Below, piece after piece: positions 7,947 to 16,775 of a DNA stretch of 64,000 nt. The translations under genes were made by a program, and so were the position numbers. Within the stretch, counting starts at the first letter, position 1. The number at the start of each line of letters is the position of its first letter. The stretch is taken from NCBI GenBank assembly GCA_016786665.1, contig JAEUVZ010000023.1, positions 20,114-84,113 of the forward strand. Reading direction: 5' to 3'. The notes beneath the pieces are model-generated. The model ran no database searches. It was not told where the DNA came from and saw only the letters and a program-made list of their open reading frames with translations. This stretch comes from Flavipsychrobacter sp. (GTDB lineage Bacteria > Bacteroidota > Bacteroidia > Chitinophagales > Chitinophagaceae).

Positions 7947-9064
7947 TGTGTTTTGTTTTTCAGCGCTATGTACGGCGCGAATGCAAAGTTATATATCATC
8001 CAGCCTATATCGAATACCAGGAATGCCGGTGCCAGAGAGGCCTCTCCCGTGCGCCTTGCGGCCCGGTACATAGCCGGAAGGTAGCTCACCATCCGCAGCC
8101 CCACAGCCGCCAGCGCCCAGCCCGGACAGGCCGCTACCACCCCGGCGAACGACAGCCACATAAGGCTGTGGCTGAGCGCGTACAAGCCCAGCAGGGCCTG
8201 TATGTTCTTTTTATAATACTTACCGGTAGAAAGGTGCCGCTGCTTTTGGGCTATCCACTCGCGCCAGGTTGCTTTGCTCCCGGTAATGGTGAAAGCCTCC
8301 GGGTGGCAAACGATGGCCACATTGTCCTTCCCTCCCGCCGCAGCCACCAGCAGGTCGTCGTCGCCGGAGGGCAACAGGCTCCAGGCTGCCGAAGTGCTGG
8401 CCTCCGTGTAAGCCTCCCTCATGCAGGCCAGGTTCCGGCCTACGGCCATGTAGGGGCGCCCGCAGAGCGCGTACGTGCTGTATTGCAGAAAAGTGTGCAG
8501 GGTTTCCCAGCGGGTAAAGGCATTTAACACTCCCGGGGTGCGGGCATACTTTCCGTACCCGGCGGCTATTTTTCCGCCCCTGCGCAGCGGTTCGGTCATC
8601 ATATCCAGCCAGTGGGGGCCGGCGGGTGCACAGTCGGCATCGGTGAGCAGCAGCAGGTTATGGCCGGCATGCTTCACCCCCTCGCTAAGCGCGAACTTCT
8701 TGCCCGGGAAGATGCGTGGTTCGCCCGGCGATATGGTTACATGCCAGAGGCCATCGTATTGCTGCTCCATCTCCCGGAGTACCTCTTCGGTGTCGTCGGT
8801 AGAGCAGTCGTTCACCACTATCACTTCATATAGCGCTTTGCCCGCCTCATTGCTGTATCTTTGCGCCATTACCAGCGGCAGGTTGCGGCGCAGGTTGGCG
8901 GCCTCGTTTCGGGCGCAGATGATAACCGAAACGGGTAGCCGGGGGGTGTTGTTATCCCTCTCCGGTACCGGCAGGCGGTATATACGGCTGAAGATACCCA
9001 GCGCGTACACACACTGCACGGCAACCGAAAGCAACAGCACGGCCAGTAGAATGGAATAGAACAC
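7937..9064 (-). CDS. Membrane-associated family 2 glycosyltransferase
   Basis: The open frame extends to 9295, but that would overlap the divergent tgt gene by 179 bases with meaningless sequence; a GTG at 9064 gives a sensible 375-residue protein starting MFYSILLAVLLLSVAVQCVY, a membrane anchor. The catalytic domain has VSVIICARNEAANLRRNLP, VVNDCSTDDT and LLLTDADCAP (the DxD metal site), then GDDDLLV and the KQRHLSTGKYYKK stretch seen in GT2 enzymes with C-terminal membrane helices (two or more after residue 275). Substrate unknown; it may act on a lipid-linked or cell-surface glycan. It overlaps rsmG by 10 bases and is divergent from tgt. The start codon is uncertain. Confidence 0.8.
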   Translation of the reverse strand: MFYSILLAVLLLSVAVQCVYALGIFSRIYRLPVPERDNNTPRLPVSVIICARNEAANLRRNLPLVMAQRYSNEAGKALYEVIVVNDCSTDDTEEVLREMEQQYDGLWHVTISPGEPRIFPGKKFALSEGVKHAGHNLLLLTDADCAPAGPHWLDMMTEPLRRGGKIAAGYGKYARTPGVLNAFTRWETLHTFLQYSTYALCGRPYMAVGRNLACMREAYTEASTSAAWSLLPSGDDDLLVAAAGGKDNVAIVCHPEAFTITGSKATWREWIAQKQRHLSTGKYYKKNIQALLGLYALSHSLMWLSFAGVVAACPGWALAAVGLRMVSYLPAMYRAARRTGEASLAPAFLVFDIGWMIYNFAFAPYIALKNKTQWK

Positions 9065-9116
9065 CCGCGCAAGATAAAATATTAAAAGATGCCCCGCCAC
9101 GGCGGGTAACGGTTTT

Positions 9117-10247
9117 ATGGAGTTTGAATTAAAAGCACAGGATAAGAACAGCAAGGCACGGGCCGGGGTTATCACCACCGGGCACGGACCAATAGAGACC
9201 CCCATCTTTATGCCTGTGGGCACCGTGGGCAGCGTGAAAGCCGTGCTGCAGGACCAACTGAAGAGCGAAATAAAGGCGCAGATAATACTGGGCAATACAT
9301 ATCACCTGTACCTGAGGCCGGGAACCGAAGTGCTGGAAGCTGCGGGCGGACTACACAAGTTCAACGGCTGGGACCGGCCCATACTTACCGATAGCGGCGG
9401 ATACCAGGTGTTCTCCCTTTCCGGCCAGCGAAAGCTGACGGAAGAAGGCGCTATGTTCCAGTCGCACATAGATGGCTCGCGGCATATGTTCTCGCCGGAA
9501 AAAGTAATGGAGATACAGCGAAGCATAGGCGCGGACATCATTATGGCCTTTGACGAGTGCCCACCCTACCCATCGGACTACAGCTACGCGCAGAAATCGA
9601 TGGAGCTGACACACCGCTGGCTGGCCCGCTGTGTGCAGCACCTGGACCAGACGGAACCTAAGTATGGCTACGAGCAGACCCTGTTCCCCATAGTGCAGGG
9701 CAGCACCTACAAAGACCTGCGCCAGGCATCGGCGGAATTTGTGGCCGGTATGGAGTGCGACGGGAACGCCATTGGCGGCCTTTCGGTAGGTGAGCCGGAG
9801 GAAATGATGTACGAAATGGCCGCACTCTGCTGCGAGTACCTGCCGGAAGATAAGCCCCGCTACCTGATGGGTGTGGGCACGCCCTGGAATATACTGGAGA
9901 ATATCGCGCTGGGCATAGATATGTTTGACTGCGTGATGCCTACCCGCAACGGCCGCAATGGCATGCTCTTTACCAGCAAGGGCGTGGTAAACATCCGCAA
10001 TAAGAAATGGGCGACCGATTTCAGCCCGATAGACGATGCTATAGATTGCCCTACCAGCAGCTTTTACAGCAAAGCCTACCTGCGCCACCTGATGATAGCC
10101 GGTGAGATACTGGGCCTGCAGATAGCCAGCGTGCACAACCTGGCCTTCTACCTGCATTTGGTAAAGCAGGCCCGTACGCATATTTTGCAGGGAGATTACC
10201 ATAGCTGGAAAAACGAAATGATACCACAATTAAAACAAAGGCTTTAA
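9117..10247 (+). CDS. tgt: tRNA-guanine transglycosylase (queuine/preQ1 tRNA-ribosyltransferase)
   Basis: This 376-residue enzyme exchanges guanine-34 of GUN-anticodon tRNAs for preQ1 in queuosine synthesis. Visible signatures: TDSGGYQVFS (general acid/base region, D92), FDECPPYP (substrate pocket, D146), IGGLSVGE (about 219-226), MGVGTPWNILE (251-261) and IDMFDCVMPTRNGRNG with the nucleophile D271. The usual zinc site C-x-C-x2-C...H is altered: the aligned positions here are I309, C311, S314 and H340, so two of three cysteines are missing. The following YSKAYLRHL and ASVHNLAFYLHLV keep the fold signature. I believe zinc-ligand loss is common in this phylum. The LptF/G-type permease follows 75 bases later. 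Confidence 0.94.
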   Translation: MEFELKAQDKNSKARAGVITTGHGPIETPIFMPVGTVGSVKAVLQDQLKSEIKAQIILGNTYHLYLRPGTEVLEAAGGLHKFNGWDRPILTDSGGYQVFSLSGQRKLTEEGAMFQSHIDGSRHMFSPEKVMEIQRSIGADIIMAFDECPPYPSDYSYAQKSMELTHRWLARCVQHLDQTEPKYGYEQTLFPIVQGSTYKDLRQASAEFVAGMECDGNAIGGLSVGEPEEMMYEMAALCCEYLPEDKPRYLMGVGTPWNILENIALGIDMFDCVMPTRNGRNGMLFTSKGVVNIRNKKWATDFSPIDDAIDCPTSSFYSKAYLRHLMIAGEILGLQIASVHNLAFYLHLVKQARTHILQGDYHSWKNEMIPQLKQRL

Positions 10248-10322
10248 CCCCCGGTACTAAAGGGGCTTAAAATCCCAGGCGCCCCCCTTTGCGGGCTGGG
10301 TTTTCGGAGGGGCCGAGAGGAC

Positions 10323-11396
10323 ATGAAAAAACTAGACTGGTTCATACTAAAGAAATTTCTTACCACGTTCTTCTTCACCATCCTGCTGATGGCGTTGATA
10401 GCCAGTGTTATTGACTTTTCTGAAAAGATGAACGACTTCACCAAAAAGGACGTTCCCCTATCTGCTATCCTCAATTACTTCAAGAATTTTATCCCCCACA
10501 TTACGGCGCTGCTGTTCCAATTCTTCCTGTTTATCGCCACCATCTTCTTTACCTCCAAGATGGCGTATAAATCGGAGATAATAGCCATACTGGCCAACGG
10601 GGTATCGTTCCAGCGCTTCCTGAGGCCCTATATAATAGGCGCCGTTTTGCTCTGCGGCCTATCCCTGTGGGCGAACCACTTTATAGTGCCCATGGCCAAC
10701 AAACAGCGCCTGGCCTTTGAAGACCGGTACATACACCTGGAGAAAGCCTCGGCCGACCAGAACGTGCACCTGCGGCTGACCAAAGACCTGTATATCTTTA
10801 TGCAGAACTTTGACTACAAGACCAATACCGGCAACCGCTTTACCGCCGAGCGCATAGTGGGCACCGAGCTAAAGGAAAAAACCATAGCCGACCGGGTAAG
10901 CTACGACTCTACCAAAAAGGAATGGACGCTCTATAACGTGCGCATCCGCAAGAACAACGGCATGACCGAAGAGCTGAAGGTGTTTGCCGAGCTGAAACAG
11001 AAATACCCCTTTGTGCCGCACGACCTGGACGAAGACGAAAGTGTGAAGGAAGCCCTCACCACACCAGAGCTGACGCGCTATATAGAGCGCGAGAAACTGC
11101 GCGGCCGCGAAACGCTGAACTTCTTCTATGTAGAAAAATACCGCCGTACCTCGCAGCCCTTTGCCGGGATGATAATGGTGGTAATAGGCGCCTGCATCGC
11201 CAGCCGTAAGATACGGGGCGGCAGCGGGCTGCACCTGGCGCTGGGCATAGTGCTGAGCGCGGTGTACTTCTTTACCATGCAGTTTTCCACCACCTTCTCT
11301 ACCAAGGCCGGCCTCAACCCCCTCCTCTCGGTATGGATCATGAACTTCGTGTTTGGCGGTGTGGCCCTGGTGTTGCTGCGGAAGCAGATAAGGTAA
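10323..11396 (+). CDS. LptF/LptG-family permease of lipopolysaccharide export
   Basis: A 357-residue inner-membrane protein of the YjgP/YjgQ family. N-terminal signature MKKLDWFILKKFLTTFFFTILL, then helices at roughly 55-80 (FQFFLFIATIFFTSKMAYKSEIIAILANGVSF) and 98-118, a periplasmic beta-jellyroll domain of about 130 residues (120-260), and three C-terminal helices (275-355) ending LLRKQIR. LptF and LptG form the permease of the LptB2FG transporter, which extracts LPS from the inner membrane. Only one of the two paralogues lies here and the sequence does not let me decide between F and G. It follows tgt in the same direction. Confidence 0.9.
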   Translation: MKKLDWFILKKFLTTFFFTILLMALIASVIDFSEKMNDFTKKDVPLSAILNYFKNFIPHITALLFQFFLFIATIFFTSKMAYKSEIIAILANGVSFQRFLRPYIIGAVLLCGLSLWANHFIVPMANKQRLAFEDRYIHLEKASADQNVHLRLTKDLYIFMQNFDYKTNTGNRFTAERIVGTELKEKTIADRVSYDSTKKEWTLYNVRIRKNNGMTEELKVFAELKQKYPFVPHDLDEDESVKEALTTPELTRYIEREKLRGRETLNFFYVEKYRRTSQPFAGMIMVVIGACIASRKIRGGSGLHLALGIVLSAVYFFTMQFSTTFSTKAGLNPLLSVWIMNFVFGGVALVLLRKQIR

Positions 11397-11493
11397 GGGG
11401 GCAGTTGATTACTTATGTAAGTGTGACACTTTGACTGGCTAGGATACATTTTTCCCAAAATTCCGTCCAACAAATAAAATCCAATAAAAATGG

Positions 11494-11531
11494 CATAATG
11501 TCATTATGTCTGACATTTTATTGTACATTTG
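11494..11531 (+). promoter_or_regulatory. Palindromic operator and promoter upstream of the 90-residue gene
   Basis: Two overlapping perfect palindromes, CATAATG-T-CATTATG (11494-11508) and ATGTC-T-GACAT (11506-11516), precede a -7 element TACATTTG (11524-11531). The palindromes fall where the -33 contact would be, so a bound dimer should block RNA polymerase. The ATG is 40 bases further on. A third palindrome, AAGTGT-G-ACACTT, lies at 11419-11431. Confidence 0.45.
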
Positions 11532-11571
11532 ACAAATAAATTGGAATTTTTAACTAAATTGGAACTTAGTA

Positions 11572-11844
11572 ATGAGAAAGATTTTAGATTGGACTTTTTT
11601 TGATAAAGATTATTTCGACTATAAATGTGAGATTTTCCTGATAGTAACTAACGGAAAAAGTCAATTTGTTGCAAAATCGTGCGATGGAAAGTTTGATAAA
11701 TTTGAAATTATACTGTCAAACCATAAAAGGGAACCAGCCTACACGATTACAGACGCGCACTTTTTTCAAAAGTTTAATCATGAACTCTCAATACTAGGCG
11801 ACTGCATAGCAGAAATCATTTACAACAATAAGTTTAGTCATTAA
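11572..11844 (+). CDS. Small acidic-aromatic protein of unknown function, accessory island
   Basis: A 90-residue protein, AT-rich compared with the flanking housekeeping genes, rich in Phe, Tyr, Asp and Lys, with no signal peptide or membrane helix (MRKILDWTFFDKDYFDY ... IIYNNKFSH). I do not recognise a family. The likely fold is alpha/beta from the alternating hydrophobic pattern (CEIFLIVT, FEIILS). The gene has its own promoter with palindromic operator sequences. Its TAA overlaps the TAA of the opposite-strand AAA_13 gene in a shared TTAA (11841-11844), so the two are tail to tail with no spacer. It could be a modulator of that ATPase or an unrelated cargo gene; this is inference. Confidence 0.6.
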   Translation: MRKILDWTFFDKDYFDYKCEIFLIVTNGKSQFVAKSCDGKFDKFEIILSNHKREPAYTITDAHFFQKFNHELSILGDCIAEIIYNNKFSH

Positions 11845-14128
11845 TTTCCCAAGCTATCCTGCGCTTCACAAACTTTAAGCATGCTATTATAATGTTCTAA
11901 ATCGACTTTTTTTATTAGCCAAAGAATATCGTTTACGACGTTTTTTCCTTCCTCTAATAGAACCTCCACCGTATTGTCAAAGGACTCTATTCGGTCAAGG
12001 TGGGAATATTTGTTTAGAAAGAAGCTAATTCGCTCTTTTTGAGCAGTATCTAGTCCCAATTTTACACCCATTCCAAGGACAGCATCAAATCCAGTATCGG
12101 CAGGTGTCTTGAAACTTGTAAGACCTTCGAGAAGTCTTCTAGCCGTATTAGCTATTGAATAGCAAATCAGTTCATCAACATCGTCCAACTTTTGGTACTG
12201 AAGCATGGTAGAGAATACATGCTGATATTCAGAATGAAAGTTCGTCAACGATTTGCCAGCATTTAATAGATTACCCCGGTTGAAAGAGTAGACGTGCGTC
12301 TTAACTATATACTCGTCATCCTTCTTTTTATTTTTTCGATGCATCCAATCGCGCACTTGCTTAAAAAACCAAAAATTATGTGTCAATACGATTAATTGCT
12401 CGGCTCCATCAACATACTTTTTTATGAAAGACGAAGCATTAAAAAGATGGTTACTATCAAAGCTAGATATCGGATCGTCAAGAACGATTATGAGACTGGA
12501 TAATGGTATGTCGTTCTCTCGGATTTTTGAAAAAAAATAGATTAAGGATATTGCTGTCTTTTCTCCTTCACTCAGATTTCTTGCTGGAATGCCGGCACGA
12601 ATTAATTGATAGCCGCCCGTTGCTACCGTTTCTAACGTGATATCATTGCGTCCGAGAAACTTATGTAGATGCTCATTCAAGTCATCAATTGCTATGGCAT
12701 CATTCCTCAATTCGCTCTCTAAAAATCTTATCCTGTCTGAAACGTCTTTGAGATCTATTTCTTGCTTTATAATAGCCTCTTGTAATCTCCCCCAATTCTC
12801 TTCTTCCTTGACTAATCCATCTTGACGAGCTTGCAATGCGACAAAATGGTTTTCAATTTTAACCCGCGCTGCTTCAGCAAGTTCCTTGTGCTCATTAGTT
12901 ATTCTATTATGTTTTTTAACGTGTGACTTTACAAGTTCCAATGCTGTGTTGTAGTTATCAACCGTTTCAAGAGTTAAAATGCTTCCTTCCAGTGCGTCGA
13001 ATGGATTTTCTTTTTTCTTCTCAAGCTGTTTTTGTAGGCCTGAAATGATTTCGTTAAAATTGACTGTAAGGATATTAAGCAAATGGATTGATTCCTGGTA
13101 AGCATTTCTGAGGTCTTCGTATAGCAGATGACTATCATCACCGATTTCCTGACGCATCCCCTTGCTAAGCGTTTCAATCATCACTTTTATCTGACCCATC
13201 AATGCCGAATATTCATCGCTGAAATGATCTTCAAGCAACTTAAGCCGAGTCTCACTGATTTTTTGACCGCAGAAGTCACAGAGTTCACTTTTATCTTTTT
13301 TATGGATTTCTAAACCACGTCCAACCCATTCGCTTATATCGGGATTATCCCTTAAACGTTCAATCACCTTAGAGCTAATTACTCTTGACGTTATCGAATT
13401 AACATCAGAAAAAATTTTTTTTAGCTTTTCCAAATCAATTGGATTAGGGAGTCCATCTTCTGAAACAGCAGCCATTTTACTGTTTTCCAGCGTAAAATTC
13501 TTCTCTGCTACAAGTTTTTGGTCATTGAGAATGTGATTATCAAGTTTATCCTTTTCTAGTCTTGGCCAAATTGTTTTAATTGAGGTTGCTTTATTATAAG
13601 TCACATCGGCATACACGGTTCCAAGCAAAAATGTTTTAAGGGCTTTTCCCGCGTCTTGGTGTACTTTATCGATTTTATATCTAGTGCTCTCTTTGATTTC
13701 TCAAAGGCAGCAAGTTGGCTAGCCTTACCTTCTAATTCGACCTTTTTTGCCTCCAATTCCTTCTTTTCATCTATTTTTTCTTTACTTAAGAATATTATCG
13801 ATTTCGTTTTTGCATCAAATAGGTTTAGGTTATCCGTTACAAAGTCGCTATTAAAGACTCTTATCTGTAAATTATGCTCCGGCTTATCGGACGAAAATTT
13901 TATACCTGAGCTCAATTCCAGCGAAAATTTGGCCTGCGGAAACTCATCGTGCGGTTTTCCTGTTTCAAGATGTCGGAACAAGCGTCCCAGGGTTGTTTTT
14001 CCGCTTCCATTCCAGCCATAAATGATATTGTATTTATTAAATGGCAACAGACCTTTATCTGGGGAATAATTATCTAAAATTCCGAAGGAACTAACTTTTG
14101 ATATCTTCTTTATCATTGTCATCGCCAA
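11841..14128 (-). pseudogene. AAA_13 ATPase resembling RloC/PrrC anticodon nucleases, split by a frameshift
   Basis: Two minus-strand frames form one protein. The first (14128 to about 13673) carries Walker A GWNGSGKTT at residues 38-46; the second runs to 11841. They join if one base is added to the A run at 13676-13673; both frames share LK next to the break and the joined length is 762 residues, normal for AAA_13. In the joined numbering: a CDFC zinc-hook-like motif (284-287) at the start of a long helical/coiled region, ABC signature LSEGE (519-523), Walker B LIIVLDDP and the switch THNFWFF. Near the C-terminus R664-x3-E668 and H710 resemble the R-E-H triad of PrrC-type tRNA nucleases. 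As read it is disrupted; slippage on the A run or a sequencing error could restore it. AT-rich, beside a tRNA gene, suggesting transfer. Confidence 0.75.
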
Positions 14129-14243
14129 TTTAATATTTAAACCAATATGTTGCGACTAAATTAGAGTAGATAACATTTCCAATCAACCGTCAAAAGACGG
14201 AATGAACTGTTTAGTTAGCAATATGGTCGAATAGCGTTCGAAT

Positions 14244-14280
14244 AAAAAAAGCCTTTCGAGGCTTGCGACCTGAAAGGCTT
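14244..14280 (-). terminator. Rho-independent terminator after tRNA-Met
   Basis: Minus-strand arms AAGCCTTTC (14280 to 14272) and GAAAGGCTT (14257 to 14249) pair perfectly over nine bases and run into TTTTTTT. It starts 11 bases after the tRNA 3' end. Confidence 0.8.
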
Positions 14281-14290
14281 GTGGGACTTG

Positions 14291-14364
14291 TAGCGAGGAG
14301 GAGATTTGAACTCCCGACCTCAGGGTTATGAATCCTGTGCTCTAACCAACTGAGCTACCTCGCC
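14291..14364 (-). tRNA. tRNA-Met (CAT anticodon)
   Basis: The 74-base minus-strand sequence folds into a cloverleaf: acceptor GGCGAGG with CCTCGCT (one G-U pair), D arm AGCTCAGTTGGTTAGAGC, anticodon arm CAGGATTCATAACCCTG with anticodon CAT at 14330-14328, variable AGGTC, T arm GGGAGTTCAAATCTCC, and discriminator A. CCA is not encoded. CAT can be elongator Met, initiator Met or Ile2 (after lysidine); the mismatch-free acceptor end and the lack of three consecutive G-C pairs at the anticodon stem base argue against an initiator. A terminator follows, and the AT-rich island begins just beyond the 3' end. Confidence 0.93.
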
Positions 14365-14506
14365 AAATTTGGATGGCAAAGGTAGGCAAAAAGTTGAAAA
14401 ATCAATGGCTCAGTATATATTTTAAATGAGGCAAGATAATAACGGTGAACCTAGACAGCAAAACCTACTGGATTATACATTAAACATATGGCAGACCCTC
14501 ATCCCC

Positions 14507-15922
14507 CTACTCCAGTGCCCGTTCTATTAGCGTTATCAGTTCTTCGGTGTCGCTGGGGCGTGGTGTCACTTCCGTTACAAATTTTCCGTCTTTGTCTACC
14601 AGGAAGTAAGAGGGCACGCTTTTGATGCCGTATTCCATGGCCAGTCTCGATTTCCAGCCGCCGGGTTCAAAGGTGTGGATGCCTTCTATCTTCTTTTTCT
14701 CTATGGCGTTTTTCCACGAGGCTTCGTCTTCGTCTATCGACACATACAGAAAGGCAACATCCCGGCCTTTGAAGTGTTCCTTAATTTTTTTGGCTGCGGG
14801 CAGTTCGGCCATGCAAGGGCCACACCAACTGGCCCAGAAATCTATATATACAACATTCCCTTTCAGATCCGATATTTTCATCTTCTTTCCTTCCAGTGTG
14901 GTAAAGGCTATATCTATAGCCGGCTGGCCCGCTCCCAGTTTCCGTTTAAGGTTTATCGCCTTTTCTATCACCGGCAGGTAGCTGCTGGAAGGGTACATTT
15001 CCCGGAATGACTTGTAACCAGAGTCTGACTTACCGACGGTGGCGTATTTCATTCCGCTGTACAGCCTGTAAGCGAAATAAAATTCGCGGCTTTTTTCCGG
15101 CAGAAACTGCCGGGCGAGTATTGCGGCGCTATCCGCATTTTTATACAGTACACTGCCGGCGCTATCCAGCCCTCCCGACCTATTGTCGAAAATACTCCCC
15201 ACCACATTCCGATACGAAGGGATGGAGAGGAGGTCGTCATTAAAATCCATGGGAATACTTGCCGGTACTATATAGCTCTCTCGTGGCACCTTAACTGATG
15301 GTGCCTGTCCGCCCTTCATCATCTCATGAAAAACCGGGTAGATCAGCCAGTTGTAGTACATACTATAGGTAAGCTTAGCTTTCCAGCTACGTATAAAGTC
15401 TTCGGGCAGTCCCTGCTGGTGCTGCTCCAGGTAGTCCATTTCCTCCTGCAGCTTTGCCTTACTTTCACTAATAAACGCTTGTGGTTCCTTAGCCATAAGC
15501 GGCTGCATATCACCGGAGAAATTCGGTGTCATACCCCTGTCCAGCACATGGCGTGCTACAAAGTTGGCTACTACCGCTCCCTTACCCGTGTAACGCATGG
15601 ATTTATCAAAGTCAGCCGCATCTAAGGACATGGTTACGGCATCGCCATCGCGCAGCATCAGCTCCGAAGCCTGGTCGCCGTGCTGTATGGTAATATCCAT
15701 ATATTTGGTAGTTACCGGGAAGCTAACTGAGAAATTCCCCGACTTGTCCAGCGCCACCGTGCGCTCTGTTTGATTGTACTCTAGTCTGCCATCATAGGCA
15801 GAAAAAGTGATTTCCCCGGAGAGTGGATGGGTGATCTTTCCTTTAATAGTAACATTGCCGGCATGGGTACTTGCTGCTGTTAGTAAAAGAATAGCTAATG
15901 AAAGGATCAGAGGACGGTTCAT
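14507..15922 (-). CDS. TlpA-like thiol-disulfide oxidoreductase with N-terminal DUF4369-like region
   Basis: Start set at the ATG at 15922, which opens a signal peptide (MNRPLILSLAILLLTAASTHAG); an ATG 150 bases upstream adds a non-signal leader. The 471-residue product has an N-terminal beta domain (GNVTIKGKITHPLSGEITF...), a helical middle, and a C-terminal thioredoxin-fold domain from about 335: KGNVVYIDFWASWCGPCMAE with redox motif WCGPC, VAFLYVSIDED, and YGIKSVPSYFLVDKDG with the cis-proline. This is the usual layout of periplasmic TlpA/ResA-type proteins in Bacteroidota. It probably reduces or exchanges disulfides in envelope proteins; the partner is unknown. No partner gene is adjacent. 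Confidence 0.88.
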   Translation of the reverse strand: MNRPLILSLAILLLTAASTHAGNVTIKGKITHPLSGEITFSAYDGRLEYNQTERTVALDKSGNFSVSFPVTTKYMDITIQHGDQASELMLRDGDAVTMSLDAADFDKSMRYTGKGAVVANFVARHVLDRGMTPNFSGDMQPLMAKEPQAFISESKAKLQEEMDYLEQHQQGLPEDFIRSWKAKLTYSMYYNWLIYPVFHEMMKGGQAPSVKVPRESYIVPASIPMDFNDDLLSIPSYRNVVGSIFDNRSGGLDSAGSVLYKNADSAAILARQFLPEKSREFYFAYRLYSGMKYATVGKSDSGYKSFREMYPSSSYLPVIEKAINLKRKLGAGQPAIDIAFTTLEGKKMKISDLKGNVVYIDFWASWCGPCMAELPAAKKIKEHFKGRDVAFLYVSIDEDEASWKNAIEKKKIEGIHTFEPGGWKSRLAMEYGIKSVPSYFLVDKDGKFVTEVTPRPSDTEELITLIERALE

Positions 15923-16103
15923 ACTGGTTTGTAGTTTAAAAAACGAACGTACAAAAAACATACGCAGTTTCCCATTCTGCATCATTGAAGGGAGTGCATT
16001 TTTAACAGTTTGTACTCCAAACACAAGCTGGGCTATATACCCATAAAGATATGGTAAGCGACACTGTGGCAAAATCCCCGAAATTGCACCACAAATAAAG
16101 CAT

Positions 16104-16661
16104 ATGACTTTCAGGGAGTATTTAGATTATTTTGAGTCGATTGTGAGTAAGGGAATAGAGGCGCAGGACGCCCCCTACAACGACCCGATGTATTACGATT
16201 ATACCAAGCTGAACTGGGCGAGGACGAACCGCTGGCTAAAGACGGGAGAACTGGGCCTGGAACTGATTGATGCCATAAAGGCCATCAGCGAGCCGCAGCA
16301 CTGGATCATTATTACCGAGCCCTGGTGTGGCGACGCGGCGCACAATGTGCCCTTCCTGCATATGGCGGCAGAACTGAATGACCGCATTACCGTTACCTAC
16401 GAACTGCGCGACAGCGAGCCGCACCGGATTAATGAGTACCTAACGAACGGCGGCAAGTCGATACCGAAGCTGATTATTAAAGACAAGGAGGAAAACGACA
16501 TAGCCACCTGGGGGCCACGCCCGGCTGATTGCCAGACAATCTACAGCGCCCTTACCGCTGAAAAGGCGGACTTTGAAAAAGTAAAAACGGAACTGCAGAT
16601 ATGGTATAACCACAATAAAGGAGTGGACCTGCAGCGCGAGGTAGCAGCATTGCTCCAGTAA
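16104..16661 (+). CDS. Cytoplasmic thioredoxin-fold protein with a single-cysteine WCGDA motif
   Basis: A 185-residue protein without a signal peptide. The motif IITEPWCGDAAHNVPFLHMAAE (central W-C-G-D at about 74-77) aligns with the thioredoxin active site, but the second cysteine is absent, and the cis-proline segment appears as GGKSIPKLIIKDK followed by WGPRP. This matches the thioredoxin-like group with CGDA (PF14595-type) found in Bacteroidota and Firmicutes. A one-cysteine site suggests a monothiol exchange or bacillithiol-type role rather than classic reductase activity; that is inference. A strong terminator follows at 16697. Confidence 0.82.
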   Translation: MTFREYLDYFESIVSKGIEAQDAPYNDPMYYDYTKLNWARTNRWLKTGELGLELIDAIKAISEPQHWIIITEPWCGDAAHNVPFLHMAAELNDRITVTYELRDSEPHRINEYLTNGGKSIPKLIIKDKEENDIATWGPRPADCQTIYSALTAEKADFEKVKTELQIWYNHNKGVDLQREVAALLQ

Positions 16662-16696
16662 CGCGATAAGCGGCTCCCGCACCGCCATACAGTACA

Positions 16697-16729
16697 GCAA
16701 GAGGCCGCACGGTGCGGCCTCTTGCTTTT
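16697..16729 (+). terminator. Rho-independent terminator after the thioredoxin-fold gene
   Basis: Arms GCAAGAGGCCGCAC (16697-16710) and GTGCGGCCTCTTGC (16712-16725) pair perfectly over 14 bp around a one-base centre (the loop must open a few pairs) and are followed by TTTTA. Confidence 0.75.
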
Positions 16730-16775
16730 ACATAAAATATTACTTAACTTGTATTCCTCTTGAAATGAAATTTGT

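Noticed and set aside
9065..9295. N-terminal extension of the glycosyltransferase to 9295
   Set aside because: It would run through the tgt start on the opposite strand, and the translated sequence there is not like any glycosyltransferase start.
11397..14290. Integrated island with duplicated tRNA end
   Set aside because: The island abuts tRNA-Met, but no copy of the tRNA 3' end was found near 11400-11570 and no integrase is present; an attachment site cannot be claimed.
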